This document shows positions 35,752 to 44,987 of a DNA stretch of 64,000 bases, in pieces. Source of the DNA: Gemmatimonas sp. (GTDB taxonomy: Bacteria > Gemmatimonadota > Gemmatimonadetes > Gemmatimonadales > Gemmatimonadaceae); assembly GCF_021298855.1 (NCBI RefSeq), contig NZ_JAJTHI010000002.1:1-64000 (forward strand), given 5' to 3'. Under the pieces are notes generated by a model. The model saw nothing but the letters and a program-made list of their open reading frames with translations, ran no database searches and was not told where the DNA came from. The number at the start of each line of letters is the position of its first letter. The first letter of the stretch is position 1. The position numbers were made by a program, and so were the translations under genes.

Positions 35752-36189
35752 CTACATCGGCCGACGCACGATCACGCCAATGACGATGAAGAAGAGCAGG
35801 ATGGTGGGGACCTCGTTGATCCACCGACAGGCCGACTCACTGAGGAAGTAGTCCTTCGCCAGAAATCGCTTGCGGGTATACGACGAGAAGCCGTGATAGC
35901 CGAGCAGGAACACGATGGCGCCCAGCTTCATGTGCATCCATGGCATCGTGAGCAGCGCCGGCTGCAGGTAGAGCATGGTGGCACCCAGTCCGATGGACAC
36001 GAGCATGGCGGGCATCATGATGCCGCGCAGCAGACGACGCTCCATGACCTCGAGCGTGGCGGTCACCGCCGGCTCGTCACGCTTCTGCACGTGGTAGACG
36101 TACAGGCGGAAGATGTAGAAAAGCCCCGCGTACCAGGCGATGACCGCGATGACGTGGAACGCCTTGATCCAGAGATAGTGGGCAGCCAT
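35752..36189 (-). CDS. hemJ: Protoporphyrinogen IX oxidase HemJ
   Basis: A 145-residue membrane protein with four helices. The invariant N-terminal FHVIAVIAWYAGLFYIFRLYVYH segment contains the essential His12, and KLGAIVFLLGYHGF... is the second conserved stretch. HemJ oxidises protoporphyrinogen IX to protoporphyrin IX at the inner membrane, the last step before haem and chlorophyll branches separate. It is the fourth gene of the bchE-hemN-bchJ-hemJ unit, 5 bp downstream of bchJ, which supports a dedicated pigment-precursor operon. Confidence 0.85.
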   Translation of the reverse strand: MAAHYLWIKAFHVIAVIAWYAGLFYIFRLYVYHVQKRDEPAVTATLEVMERRLLRGIMMPAMLVSIGLGATMLYLQPALLTMPWMHMKLGAIVFLLGYHGFSSYTRKRFLAKDYFLSESACRWINEVPTILLFFIVIGVIVRRPM

Positions 36190-36194
36190 GCCGC

Positions 36195-36848
36195 CTAAGA
36201 TATCCCGGTGACCTCGAAGCGGCAGCAGTGACCGCCCTGCGCCTGGCACTCCACTTCCCGCACGGTGGCGTGCGGCGTGATCAGGGTGCGAATGAGGCGG
36301 GCGAAGGTGCCGGCGTAGAAGTCGCAGACGGGGAGGGTGGTGACCATGTCGCGGCACATCGCGCAGTCGTGGAAGGTGAGCTGCGCGCCCTGACGGGAGG
36401 TGGTCACGGTGAAGCGGCCGCTGCCGGCGAAGGTCCACGCGTTGGCGCGCATGGCCGCCAGCAGCAGCCGGAGTCCGGCCTGCCGGGGCAGCCATCGCAT
36501 GAGCCACTGCGCCGGCCGCGGGATGCGGTGCGCCATGAGGTAGTCGGCGGTCCGCCGGCCGGCTTCGTGCAGCAGCCGGGCACCGGGACGCTCGCCCAGC
36601 TCGCGCATGACGGCGCGCACGAACGCCTGGGCTTCGCGTTCGTCCACCATGGCCCGCGGCAGCGCCCCCAACGCATACCCGGTGCTGGTGAAGAGCAGAC
36701 GGGCCGCCGCCGACTCGCCACAGCGGTCGCGCAGCACCTGCGCGAGCTGGATGATGGTATTGGGGCCGATGCGCGCCACCGGCGCCTCGGCCATGACCAC
36801 ACCGGTCACCGCCGTGTCAGACGGCGCGGGAAAAGCGGCGTGTGCCAT
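36195..36848 (-). CDS. bchJ: V4R-domain protein BchJ (bacteriochlorophyll 4-vinyl reductase family)
   Basis: A 217-residue protein. Its core begins at ARIGPNTIIQLAQVL, the hallmark of BchJ, and ends in a V4R (4-vinyl-reductase) domain with FHDCAMCRDMVTTLPVCDFY and a second Cys pair ECQAQGGHCC that may bind metal. BchJ was first described as a divinyl reductase; it is now more often viewed as an accessory to Mg-chelatase or divinyl conversion, since BciA/BciB do the reduction. ATG 36848 is preceded by GGAG and overlaps hemN by 32 bp; ATG 36794 would remove that overlap and 18 residues. Its position between hemN and hemJ, behind bchE, is strong contextual support. Confidence 0.8.
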   Translation of the reverse strand: MAHAAFPAPSDTAVTGVVMAEAPVARIGPNTIIQLAQVLRDRCGESAAARLLFTSTGYALGALPRAMVDEREAQAFVRAVMRELGERPGARLLHEAGRRTADYLMAHRIPRPAQWLMRWLPRQAGLRLLLAAMRANAWTFAGSGRFTVTTSRQGAQLTFHDCAMCRDMVTTLPVCDFYAGTFARLIRTLITPHATVREVECQAQGGHCCRFEVTGIS

Positions 36849-38169
36849 CGGCCGCTCCGCGATAGGCATCGAGAGGGAAGGCGAGATTGCGCAGGAAGAA
36901 GCGCCCCAGCGGGGTCACGGTGAGGCGATCGGACTCGAAGCACACCAGCCCATCGGCCGCGCACTGCTCATAGGCATCCACGAGCGGCTCGATGTCGCCG
37001 GGAAACAGGTCGAAGGGGAGCTCGGCGTTGCACATGAGGTGCGCAATCGCGGTGCCGCGCTGGCGATCGTCGTCGCTCATGACATGGCCACGCGCGATGG
37101 GCAGCCGATGCGCGTCGATCTCCCGCTGCCACGGCCCCAGGTCGGCGGCATTCTGCGCGAACCAGCCGTCGATCTCCGAGATGGAACTCGTGCCGATGCC
37201 CAACAGGTGCTCACCGCTGCGCGTGGTGTAGCCCATGAAGTTGCGGTGCAGCCGTCCGGCATCGGCGGCGAGCGACAGCGGATCTTCGGGGCGTGCGAAG
37301 TGATCGATGCCGATCCATCGGTACCCGCCGTTGGTGAAGCGACGCACGGCATCGCGGAAGAGTGCAAACCGCTCGCTGGCGCGCGGCAGCGTACTCTCCT
37401 CGATGCGCTTCTGGTGCGCCTTCATCCAGGGAACGTGCGCGTAACCAAAACAGGCCACGCGATCGGGGGCCATGGACAGCGCCGTCTCGATGGTGCGCGA
37501 GAAGCTGCCGGGGGTCTGCCGTGGCAGCCCGTAGATGAGGTCGAGGTTGAGGCTGGCGAACCCCTCGGTGCGCGCCAGCTCGACCATGTCCCGTACCATA
37601 CTCACCGGTTGCACCCGGCCGATCGCTTCCTGCACCGCCTCATCGACATCCTGCACGCCGTAGCTGATGCGGGAGAAGCCGAGCTGCCGGAAGGTGCGCA
37701 GCTGTTCCCGCGTCACGAGCCGTGGGTCGGCTTCCACCGAACATTCGGTGCGCGCATCGATGCCGAAGGTGTCCTGCAGCCGGGCGAACAGCTGCTCGCA
37801 CTGCCGATCGGTGAGAAAGTTGGGCGTGCCGCCTCCCCAGTGCATCTCGCACACGTGCGCACGCTCGCCCATGGCGTTGGCGAGCATGTCGAGCTCGCGA
37901 TAGAGCCGCGTGAGGTAGCGGTCCACGACCTCGGCGCGCGTGGTCACCGTGGCGTTGCAGCCGCAGTAGAGACAGCGCGACGCGCAGAAGGGGAGGTGCA
38001 CATACAGGGCGAGTGGCGCCGCGCTGGTGCCGAGCACCGCGAGATGCCCCGCCCACGCCGCGTGATCGAACGCGCCGCGCCAGTCGGGCACGGCCGGGTA
38101 GCTGGTATAGCGGGGACCGGGCACATCGTAACGGCTGAGCAGCGCCGGGGTGACCTCCGGCACGCTCAC
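36817..38169 (-). CDS. hemN: Oxygen-independent coproporphyrinogen III oxidase HemN
   Basis: A 450-residue radical-SAM enzyme that decarboxylates coproporphyrinogen III to protoporphyrinogen IX without oxygen. The N-terminal PRYTSYP segment and the cluster motif CASRCLYC (Cys62, Cys66, Cys69, followed by Cys71) identify true HemN rather than HemW. EMHWGGGTPNFL, SISYGVQDVD and the C-terminal HemN domain are present. The GTG at 38169 is chosen to give the usual N-terminus 10 bp after bchE; GTG 38190 would overlap bchE. Together with BchE it indicates pigment synthesis at low oxygen. Confidence 0.9.
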   Translation of the reverse strand: MSVPEVTPALLSRYDVPGPRYTSYPAVPDWRGAFDHAAWAGHLAVLGTSAAPLALYVHLPFCASRCLYCGCNATVTTRAEVVDRYLTRLYRELDMLANAMGERAHVCEMHWGGGTPNFLTDRQCEQLFARLQDTFGIDARTECSVEADPRLVTREQLRTFRQLGFSRISYGVQDVDEAVQEAIGRVQPVSMVRDMVELARTEGFASLNLDLIYGLPRQTPGSFSRTIETALSMAPDRVACFGYAHVPWMKAHQKRIEESTLPRASERFALFRDAVRRFTNGGYRWIGIDHFARPEDPLSLAADAGRLHRNFMGYTTRSGEHLLGIGTSSISEIDGWFAQNAADLGPWQREIDAHRLPIARGHVMSDDDRQRGTAIAHLMCNAELPFDLFPGDIEPLVDAYEQCAADGLVCFESDRLTVTPLGRFFLRNLAFPLDAYRGAADGTRRFSRAV

Positions 38170-38179
38170 GAACGCCCCA

Positions 38180-39781
38180 TCAGCACGCACGAACGGCCTC
38201 CTCTTCCTGGGGGCGCGACGGCGCGTGGCCCAGCACGGGCACACTGCCGCTGAAGTCCACGTCGGCCGCCATCTCCGGACGGGCCTCGCTCATGGTGCGC
38301 AGCGCCTCGCGCGTGAACACCTTGTCCTCGTCGAAACCGAAGTCGGCATCCAATCTCGTGCCGTTGAACTTGAGTCGCTCGAGATCGTAGAACGTCTTGT
38401 TGATGGTGGTTTTGGCGAAGGCGCGCAGGCAGCCGCGCAGATACTTCCGCTTGAACGGATCCTTCTGCCACGGATACGACAGGACCGCCTTCTTGCCGTA
38501 GAAGCGGGCATAGTTGCGGAGCACGCCCTTGAGCACCTGATCGCGCGTCATCGCGTCGGGCTGGATGATGGGCGTCACGAAGTTGTACTTGGCGTAGTCG
38601 CGCACCTCGACGCGCTCGCCGAGTTCCTGGAACAGCTCGGCGAAGGGCCATGGCGTGTACATGTTCCAGTTGGCCATGTCCGGTTGCCAGTCCTGCGAAT
38701 ACTTGTAGGTCTCCTCGATCGTTTCCGGCGTTTCGCTCTCGAGTCCGATGATGAACTGCGCCTCGGCGATCATGCCGGCCTCCTTGAGCAGGCGAATGGC
38801 GCGCTTGTTCTGCTCGAGGGTGGTCTGCTTGCGGAAGCGATCGAGCTTGAGCTGCGCGGCGGCTTCGGTGCCGAGGGAGACGTGCACGAGTCCGGCATTG
38901 CGGTAGAGGGGCAGCTCCTTCTCGTCGCGCAGGATGTCGGTGACGCGCGTGTTGATGCCCCAGTGCACCGGCAGGTTGCGCGCAATGAGCTCTTCGCAGA
39001 GCGCGATGAACTTTTTCTTGTTGATGGTGGGTTCTTCGTCGGCCAGGATGAAGAAGCCCACCTTGTGATCGCGCACGAGTGTTTCGATTTCATCGACGAA
39101 CTTCCTGGGGTCACGCGTGCGGTACTTGCGCCAGAACTTCCACTGGCTGCAGAAGCGGCAGGTGAACGGGCAGCCGCGCGCGAAATTGGGCACGGCCACG
39201 CGGCAGTTGAGCGGGATATAGATGTACTTGTCCCACTCGAGCAGCGACCAGTCGGGGGTGAGGTCATCGAGGTTCGCAATGGGCGGGCGCGCGGGGGTGG
39301 CCACCACCTGCCCGTCTTCCACGAACGCGATGCCCTTGATGTCACGGCGGGTGGTGCGTGCCGTGCCGTCGCGCAGCCGCTGCATGAGCTCGACGATGAT
39401 CTCCTCGCCTTCGCCGCGCACGATGTAATCGATCCAGGGCGCCTCGCTGAAGACCTGCTGGTACATGAAGGTGGGGTGAATGCCGCCCAGGATGGTGTGG
39501 GCGCGGGGATTCACCTCCTTCGCGATCTCCAGGGTTTTTTGCGCCTGGTAGATCATGGGCGTGATGGCGGTGGCCAGCACGGCGTCGGGCTCGAGCTCCA
39601 TGAGCCGGCGACGCAGCGTGGCGTCGTCAATGTGGTTGGTCATGGCGTCCACGAACGTGATGTCCGTGAAGCCGGCGTGCCTGAGGGCGCCGCCAATGTA
39701 GGCCACCCACCCGGGGGGCCAGTTGCCGGCGATCTCCGCTCCACCGGCGTGGTAGTTGGGCTGCACAAAGACCAGCTTCAT
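38180..39781 (-). CDS. bchE: Anaerobic Mg-protoporphyrin IX monomethyl ester cyclase BchE
   Basis: A 533-residue B12-binding radical-SAM protein. The N-terminal [20 protein letters not shown] and FVDAMTN motifs and the cobalamin-type Rossmann domain (to about 140) precede the cluster motif CPFTCRFC (Cys204, Cys208, Cys211). Then come [16 protein letters not shown] and [16 protein letters not shown], all specific to BchE rather than generic B12 radical-SAM enzymes. It forms ring E of bacteriochlorophyll using water-derived oxygen. ATG 39781 is preceded by a good GGTGGAG. It is first in the operon, with about 390 bp of upstream non-coding DNA. Its presence implies bacteriochlorophyll synthesis, by vertical or transferred ancestry. 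Confidence 0.93.
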   Translation of the reverse strand: MKLVFVQPNYHAGGAEIAGNWPPGWVAYIGGALRHAGFTDITFVDAMTNHIDDATLRRRLMELEPDAVLATAITPMIYQAQKTLEIAKEVNPRAHTILGGIHPTFMYQQVFSEAPWIDYIVRGEGEEIIVELMQRLRDGTARTTRRDIKGIAFVEDGQVVATPARPPIANLDDLTPDWSLLEWDKYIYIPLNCRVAVPNFARGCPFTCRFCSQWKFWRKYRTRDPRKFVDEIETLVRDHKVGFFILADEEPTINKKKFIALCEELIARNLPVHWGINTRVTDILRDEKELPLYRNAGLVHVSLGTEAAAQLKLDRFRKQTTLEQNKRAIRLLKEAGMIAEAQFIIGLESETPETIEETYKYSQDWQPDMANWNMYTPWPFAELFQELGERVEVRDYAKYNFVTPIIQPDAMTRDQVLKGVLRNYARFYGKKAVLSYPWQKDPFKRKYLRGCLRAFAKTTINKTFYDLERLKFNGTRLDADFGFDEDKVFTREALRTMSEARPEMAADVDFSGSVPVLGHAPSRPQEEEAVRAC

Positions 39782-40173
39782 CGACGAGCTCCACCGTGGG
39801 TGACAAAAGGACACGCACAGGGTGCCGATGGCGGAGTGGTCCTACAGTCGGTGTTTTTGCCGGGCTTGTGTGAGGGAAGTCTTTACGTGCCGATCCGCAT
39901 GTGTATATCGGAGATCGTGTGTGGGGCGAACGGGGAACGACAGACGGCAAACCACAGACGGCAAACCACAGACGGCAGACGGCAGGAACTACAGACGGCA
40001 GTTCGGGAGGAGAATGGAAAGCGGCGGTCGGCGCGAAGCGCCGCCGCCGATTTCCCTACCGCAAAGGAAATCGGGCGCGCCCGCTTCGCGGCGCGCCCGT
40101 TCTTCCATGTTCCTGCGTACTGCTCACTGTGGTTCCTGCCGTCTGCCGTCTGCTGTTCAGCGTAGTTCGCTGT
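39782..40173. repeat. Structured intergenic region: 7-bp repeats and three hairpins
   Basis: 392 bp between bchE and the M28 gene. Units of CAGACGG/ACAGACGGCA repeat on the left (39946-39998) and an exact 21-bp inverted copy (CAGACGGCAGACGGCAGG plus AAC) lies near 40127-40150. Between them are hairpins at 40022-40049 (GAA loop), 40049-40072 (GATTTCC/GGAAATC) and 40072-40099. The part next to bchE (39782-39940) should hold its promoter; no PpsR-type TGT-N12-ACA site or FNR box could be found. A 19-mer at 39883-39901 nearly equals one in the aromatic leader. Confidence 0.55.
40072..40099 (-). terminator. Terminator downstream of the M28 gene
   Basis: A perfect 10-bp stem CGGGCGCGCC/GGCGCGCCCG closes an 8-nt loop; on the minus strand it is followed by ATTTCCTTT. 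It is about 75 bp after the M28 stop. The plus side is also T-rich, so it may work in both directions. Confidence 0.6.
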
Positions 40174-41937
40174 TCAGCGGAGTTTCACCAGCAGCATGGC
40201 CCGCTCCACGCGCCCCCTCGCCGCCGCAACTGCCGCCGTGAGATCCACCGGCCCGACGACCATCTCCGGCACGCGATCGATCGCGCCAAGGTAGTACGCG
40301 CCCCACACATCCAGAATGTGCTGCTCGTGCTCGCGCGACCCGCCGCGGGCGAGCGTGTCGCGCGACAGGGTGGCCTGGGTGCGCAGGGCGCGCTCGGCGG
40401 TGGCGGCCAGTTCGTCGAGCGCCGCGCGCGCCACGGCGGGCGTGCCGTCGGCCAGCAGCAGCCCGGTCGTGAGCGCGCAGGCGCCCACGTGGCCCAGCGT
40501 GGTGGCACTCACATTCTCGATGCGATCGAGATCGGTGTGATAGAAGACGTCGGTGAAGTGCCAGAGCAGCACCGCCGGGATCTTCGCGTTGAGGAACGGG
40601 GTGTGGTCGCTCCCGCCCTCGAACGGATTGGCCTTCACCACCCATCCGGTACGGCGGGCGCGGTCGAGGCAGCGCTGCCGCACGAAGTCGTTGAACCAGT
40701 GGTGCACGATGGCCGACTCGGCGATGGGCCGTCCGCCCCACTCGCTGTGCTGGTCGTCGCCGCGCACCCACACCGCCGAGGGGTCGGGCATCTTCTCGAT
40801 GAGAAAGGTGCCACCGGTGCGCGCCGTGTTCTCCCCCACCATGTCCAGCGACATGCCCCACTTCACGCCGGCGCGGCGCACGCTGTCTTCCTTGAGGAAG
40901 CGGTCGGTGCTGCGAATCTCGTCGCCCCACAGAAAGGTGAGGGTGCGCTGCGGGCGGGCGGTGCCGTTGCGCACCAGTGTGGCCGCCACGCGCGCCATCT
41001 CGGCGAGCGCGCCCACGCCGGAGGCGTTGTCGTTGGCGCCCGGTTCCTGCACATGCGCCGAGTAGACGAACCGTTCGTGCGGTGCCGAACGGCCACGCAC
41101 CTCGGCCACGAGCGTGCGCTCGGGACGGCGGGCGAACGCCGTACGCACGAGGGCGTGTACCTGCACCGGCCCCGCCCGCAATGCCGTTTGCAGCGTGTCG
41201 TACGAGCGGCGGGACACGAAGAGCACCCACCCCTGGTTCACCGTGTCACGCGCGATGCCGGTGAACTGGATGGCGCCTGGGTGCTTGGTTTGCTGGTTGT
41301 ATGCGGGGAGTGTCTGCGACGCCAGCACTCCGAGCGCGCCGGCACGCTGGGCGCGCGGCAGGACATTGCGTGCGTTGCCGGTGGTAAGCACCACGGCCCC
41401 CCGCACGTTGAGGGCGCGGAACGCCGAGTCACTGCCAGTGCCCACGTCCACGAGCGGAGCAGTGACGCCGCTGTCGGCGGTGGACGCCGAGTTGATGGCA
41501 ATCATGTTGAGATTGCCGGCGAGCGTCTGCAGCGGGACGGGGCGTCCCACGATGGTCAGGCGCGCGTCGTGCGGTGTCCATGCGTCGCCGGCCATGGGGC
41601 GCGACTCGATGCGATACACCAGCCGCGTGCCTGGCGCAGCTGCGGCTTCGTCGACGTAACCGGCGGCGCGCAGCAGCGACGCCACGGAGTCGATGGCCAA
41701 GTCGAAGCCTTCGTTCCCCGGGAGGCGGAACCGGCGCTGCACGTACTCCACGGTCGTGAAGGCGCGCGACCCGCTGATGCTGCGGTGCACCGCCTCGGTG
41801 ATGCGCGCAAAGGCGGCCGGCATGGCACCCTCCTGCGCCCGGAGTGCCGCGTGCGGCACGCCGAGCAGGGTGCCCAGCAGGGGAACGACGAGCCGGAGCG
41901 GGACCGCGGGCCGGACGCCGCGCAGGCGCGGCGTCAT
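40174..41937 (-). CDS. M28-family zinc aminopeptidase with PA domain
   Basis: A 587-residue exported peptidase: signal peptide (to about 35), a protease-associated insert (about 155-235) and an M28 catalytic domain with His295 (SAHVQEPGANDNASG), Asp303, Glu340 (WGDE, catalytic), a MSLDMVGEN segment and a late HTDLDRI. It would release N-terminal residues from peptides in the periplasm. Its start overlaps the cytochrome b/c stop by 4 bp, so it is translated as part of that unit, an odd partnership for a peptidase; the simplest reading is fortuitous operon extension. Confidence 0.85.
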   Translation of the reverse strand: MTPRLRGVRPAVPLRLVVPLLGTLLGVPHAALRAQEGAMPAAFARITEAVHRSISGSRAFTTVEYVQRRFRLPGNEGFDLAIDSVASLLRAAGYVDEAAAAPGTRLVYRIESRPMAGDAWTPHDARLTIVGRPVPLQTLAGNLNMIAINSASTADSGVTAPLVDVGTGSDSAFRALNVRGAVVLTTGNARNVLPRAQRAGALGVLASQTLPAYNQQTKHPGAIQFTGIARDTVNQGWVLFVSRRSYDTLQTALRAGPVQVHALVRTAFARRPERTLVAEVRGRSAPHERFVYSAHVQEPGANDNASGVGALAEMARVAATLVRNGTARPQRTLTFLWGDEIRSTDRFLKEDSVRRAGVKWGMSLDMVGENTARTGGTFLIEKMPDPSAVWVRGDDQHSEWGGRPIAESAIVHHWFNDFVRQRCLDRARRTGWVVKANPFEGGSDHTPFLNAKIPAVLLWHFTDVFYHTDLDRIENVSATTLGHVGACALTTGLLLADGTPAVARAALDELAATAERALRTQATLSRDTLARGGSREHEQHILDVWGAYYLGAIDRVPEMVVGPVDLTAAVAAARGRVERAMLLVKLR

Positions 41938-43724
41938 GGCTTGGGCGCGGAGGCGGGCTTGGCAGGCATGCGCCAGTCGTTGCGCAACCAGTCCACGACC
42001 ATGGCGATCTCCCGGTCGGAGAGACTCTTCTCCTTGCCGAACGACGGCATGCGGTCGTTGTCGCGACCGAAGAAGCGCGGGTGCTCCGGGTCGTTGATGA
42101 AGGCGATCATGTACTCGCGTGACCCCCAGCCGGTGAGCTCGGGGCTGTCGGTCCCGACGTCCTCGAACCGGTGGCAGGAGGCGCAGCCGTAGTCGGTGTT
42201 GCGCAGGAACTCCCGGCCGGCGGCAATGCGCGCGCTGTCGCGCTGGTCGATGGCGCGCTGCCCGGGGAGTTGGGCCTGCGCCGAGAGCGCGAACACCACG
42301 TTCTGGCGGGTCAGCTTCTCCTCGGCGGTCTCGGGTTGGTGATCACCCAGCCATCCCACCATGTCCCCTTCGGCGTGGTAGGTGCCGCCCCAGTACTTCT
42401 TCGAGAGGATGGTGTCGGCGTGCAGGAAGCCGCTCAGCCAGCGGCGTGAGGCGAAGTCCTTGAGGTCGGAGGCGGAGATGGAGTCGGCCGGGAGCGGGTA
42501 GCCCATGCCGTCGTGCCCGTCGAAGCGATGACAGGAGGCACAGTTGCGGGAGAAGATGCGCGGCCCCTGCGTGTACGGATCATCGCGCATGACCGAGAGC
42601 GCGCCCGTGATGGGAATGCCGGCGCTGGCGAGTTGCACGGCGCGTTCAGCATCGCGCGTGGCCACGCGGCGCGAGATCTGGTAGTCGCTGTCGGCGCGGT
42701 CGGCCGTGATGGCCTGCACGGTGAGCAGGCCGGCACCGGCGAGCAGCACGCCCAACACGCCCACGTTGAAGCGATGCCCCAGGCGCCAGCGGCCAAGGAA
42801 GGGCATGGCCACGATGAGCAGCAGCACCAGCGTGGGAAGGATGATGGCGCCAATGATCTCCGCCTTCCCCGGGAAGTACTTGAGAAACTGGAAGAGGAAG
42901 AGGAAGTACCACTCGGGGCGTGCTGCCGCGAACTGCTCGGCCGGGTCGGCGGGGGCGCCCAGCGGGGCGCCATGTTCGCGCACCGCAAACCACAGCACGG
43001 CGGCGAACACGGCGAGACAGGCCACCGCATCCCGCAGCACCTGCTCGGGCCAGAAGCCTTCGTCGGGCTTGCGAATGGGCTGTTTGGGGGTGAGGCCGTG
43101 CCGCCGGAAGAGGTACACGTGCCCCACGATGAGCAGACCGATGGCCAGCGGCACGAGCCCGGCGTGCAACGCGAAGAAGCGCGTGAGCGTGTGGTGGCCG
43201 TAGCTGGCGCCACCCACGAGCACGGTCTGCAGTGCGGGGCCAATGCCCGGGCTCATGCCCACGAGATTCGTGGAGACGGCCGTGCTCCAGTAGCCGTTCT
43301 GGTCCCACGGCAGCAGGTAGCCGGTGAGCGACAGCGCCAGCACGAGCAGCAGCAGCGCCACGCCGAACCAGAAGTTCACTTCGCGCGGGGCCTTGTACGC
43401 CCCGTCGATGACCACCTGCATGAGGTGCAGCACCAGCAGCACGGTCATGGCCTGGGCGGCGAAGTGGTGGATGCCGCGCAGCAGCCAGCCGCCCCACATC
43501 TGGTGCTGAATCCAGTAGACACTCTCCCAGGCCGTCTGGGAGCTGGGGCTGTAGGACATCCACAGGATCAACCCGGTGATGACCTGCACCGCGAAGAAGA
43601 AGGTGAGGGTGCTCCCCCACACGTACCGCCAGCGGGCGCCGCCGGGGACGTTCTCGAAGAGCGCCTCGTGCAGCAGTCCCTTGTAGCCAGTCCGGTGGTC
43701 CAGCCAGGCGCGCAGTCCACTCAT
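41934..43724 (-). CDS. Cytochrome b fused to two cytochrome c domains (quinol oxidoreductase subunit)
   Basis: A 596-residue fusion. Residues 1-340 are a full cytochrome b with eight or so helices, b-haem ligands near His86/His100 and His187/His202, and the Qo motif PEWY (270-273), the variant of b6f and Gram-positive enzymes. After one more helix come two c-type haem sites, CASCH at 395-399 and 514-518, with a likely Met ligand in DRMPSF. The enzyme would oxidise quinol and pass electrons through Rieske FeS to its own c haems. It follows the Rieske gene with a 1-bp overlap. Split b/c1 subunits are the norm; such a fusion is uncommon. Confidence 0.88.
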   Translation of the reverse strand: MSGLRAWLDHRTGYKGLLHEALFENVPGGARWRYVWGSTLTFFFAVQVITGLILWMSYSPSSQTAWESVYWIQHQMWGGWLLRGIHHFAAQAMTVLLVLHLMQVVIDGAYKAPREVNFWFGVALLLLVLALSLTGYLLPWDQNGYWSTAVSTNLVGMSPGIGPALQTVLVGGASYGHHTLTRFFALHAGLVPLAIGLLIVGHVYLFRRHGLTPKQPIRKPDEGFWPEQVLRDAVACLAVFAAVLWFAVREHGAPLGAPADPAEQFAAARPEWYFLFLFQFLKYFPGKAEIIGAIILPTLVLLLIVAMPFLGRWRLGHRFNVGVLGVLLAGAGLLTVQAITADRADSDYQISRRVATRDAERAVQLASAGIPITGALSVMRDDPYTQGPRIFSRNCASCHRFDGHDGMGYPLPADSISASDLKDFASRRWLSGFLHADTILSKKYWGGTYHAEGDMVGWLGDHQPETAEEKLTRQNVVFALSAQAQLPGQRAIDQRDSARIAAGREFLRNTDYGCASCHRFEDVGTDSPELTGWGSREYMIAFINDPEHPRFFGRDNDRMPSFGKEKSLSDREIAMVVDWLRNDWRMPAKPASAPKP

Positions 43725-44266
43725 CAGACGGCAACCCGTTCGGGTGAACCCTTCCGGAAGTTCTGGAACTTCACCCACACCTCACCATTCCGGACCACTG
43801 CTTCCAAGGGATCCATGCCGCGCGGGCTCGGGCTCTTGGGGTCGGCGATGCTGCCGTCGAGGGCGAAGCTGCTCTTGTGGCAGGGGCAGAAGTAGCCGCG
43901 CCCGGCGGCGTTGTAGCCCACGCTGCAGCCGAGGTGCGGACAGACGGAGTGGAGGACGCGTACGGCGTTCTCGCCGGTGCGCTGCACGTAGACGCTGCCC
44001 ACAGGCACGTTCTCGGTGCGGTTCCACGCATCGACGAGCGTGTCGAGCACGGGGAACTTGCGGGGCACGCCGTCCTCGGGAAGGGCGGCGAACGAGGTGA
44101 CCCGCACCATGCCGCGCGTATCGCTGCGGCGGCGGAGCGGGTCGAGGATGGGAAAGAGCCCGGCGATGGGCGCGGCGATGGTGATGAGACCGCCCACGAT
44201 GGCAGCGGAGACCTTGGCCACGAAGGTCCGCCGATCGGAGGGGGGGACGGGGGCGTGTTCGGACAT
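43724..44266 (-). CDS. petA: Rieske iron-sulfur protein of the quinol-cytochrome c oxidoreductase
   Basis: A 180-residue protein. A Tat-like twin-arginine (DRRTFV, about 11) and one membrane anchor (21-42) are followed by a Rieske domain. Cluster ligands are Cys109-x-His111 and Cys127-xx-His130, with Cys114/Cys129 as the usual disulfide (CPHLGC ... CPCHKSSF). The ATG 44266 start gives the anchor directly. It is first of the Rieske-cytochrome b/c-M28 unit and the only extra subunit of the complex encoded here. Confidence 0.9.
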   Translation of the reverse strand: MSEHAPVPPSDRRTFVAKVSAAIVGGLITIAAPIAGLFPILDPLRRRSDTRGMVRVTSFAALPEDGVPRKFPVLDTLVDAWNRTENVPVGSVYVQRTGENAVRVLHSVCPHLGCSVGYNAAGRGYFCPCHKSSFALDGSIADPKSPSPRGMDPLEAVVRNGEVWVKFQNFRKGSPERVAV

Positions 44267-44492
44267 GATGGACGTGCACTCCGGGACGAACGGGGGCCGC
44301 AGCCGGGAAGGACGCGCGGCAGACGGCGCAGGGGCTGGGGAGATGATACGTGACGGTACCGCGATTCGCTGGCCGCCAGCGAATCGCCCCGGTGGCGCGT
44401 ACTCCTCTCGGGCTCCGGCCGTACATCGGACGGGTCCGCACCATCTGGCCACTGCACGACGCGGTGGTTGTTCCTTTCATCCCTGCCTGTAC
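44267..44492. promoter_or_regulatory. Divergent promoter region, Rieske versus cytochrome b562-like
   Basis: 226 bp between divergent starts. No convincing -35/-10 pair, Shine-Dalgarno or palindrome was found by eye. Confidence 0.3.
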
Positions 44493-44948
44493 ATGACCAT
44501 TCGCATCCGGCAGCTCGGAACGGCGCTGGTCCTCGCCTTCTCGATGGCGGGCACCGCCCAAGCTCAGCAGGAGGAGCCGAAGACCCTGCTCGGCAAGAAG
44601 ATGGCCGCCATGAACACGGCGTTCAAAGCCGTGGGGCGGCAAGTCGAGGATCCCGCGAAGAACGCGAGCACGCTCGAGCAGATTGCGATCATCGAAACCA
44701 ACGCCAAGGCGTCGCTCACCCTGGAGCCGGAGAAGAAGGCCAAGGTGCCCACCGGCGAGCAGGCGAAGTTCGTGAGCGATTATCAGGCGGAGATGAAGCA
44801 GTTGCTGGCCACGGTGGAGAAGCTCAAGGCCGCCGTGAAGGCCGGGAACAACGCTGAAGCCGTGAAGATCGTGGACGACATGAAGGCGGCACAACGCCAA
44901 GGACATCGCGAGTTCCGTCTGCGCAAGGCGGGTGCACCGCCCGTGTAA
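44493..44948 (+). CDS. Cytochrome b562-like four-helix protein
   Basis: A 151-residue exported protein (signal to about 25, AQAQQ) forming a predicted four-helix bundle. The C-terminal segment RQGHREFR with His138 corresponds to the distal ligand motif of cytochrome b562. A methionine in the first helix (Met37 or Met40) would be the other ligand. There is no CxxCH, so haem would be non-covalent, as in b562. It may shuttle electrons near the divergently encoded quinol oxidoreductase. The ORF could start further left, but ATG 44493 starts the signal peptide. Confidence 0.6.
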   Translation: MTIRIRQLGTALVLAFSMAGTAQAQQEEPKTLLGKKMAAMNTAFKAVGRQVEDPAKNASTLEQIAIIETNAKASLTLEPEKKAKVPTGEQAKFVSDYQAEMKQLLATVEKLKAAVKAGNNAEAVKIVDDMKAAQRQGHREFRLRKAGAPPV

Positions 44949-44987
44949 CACGGCGGGAAACACCGCGTGATTCCTGCAGTGGCAGTG

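Noticed and set aside
39895-39922. Possible dif-like site (CGCATG-TGTATA)
   Set aside because: The centre resembles a XerCD core, but the right arm does not match and there is no palindromic arrangement.
39782-39940. PpsR (TGT-N12-ACA) or FNR sites upstream of bchE
   Set aside because: Scanned on both strands; no match better than one half-site was found.
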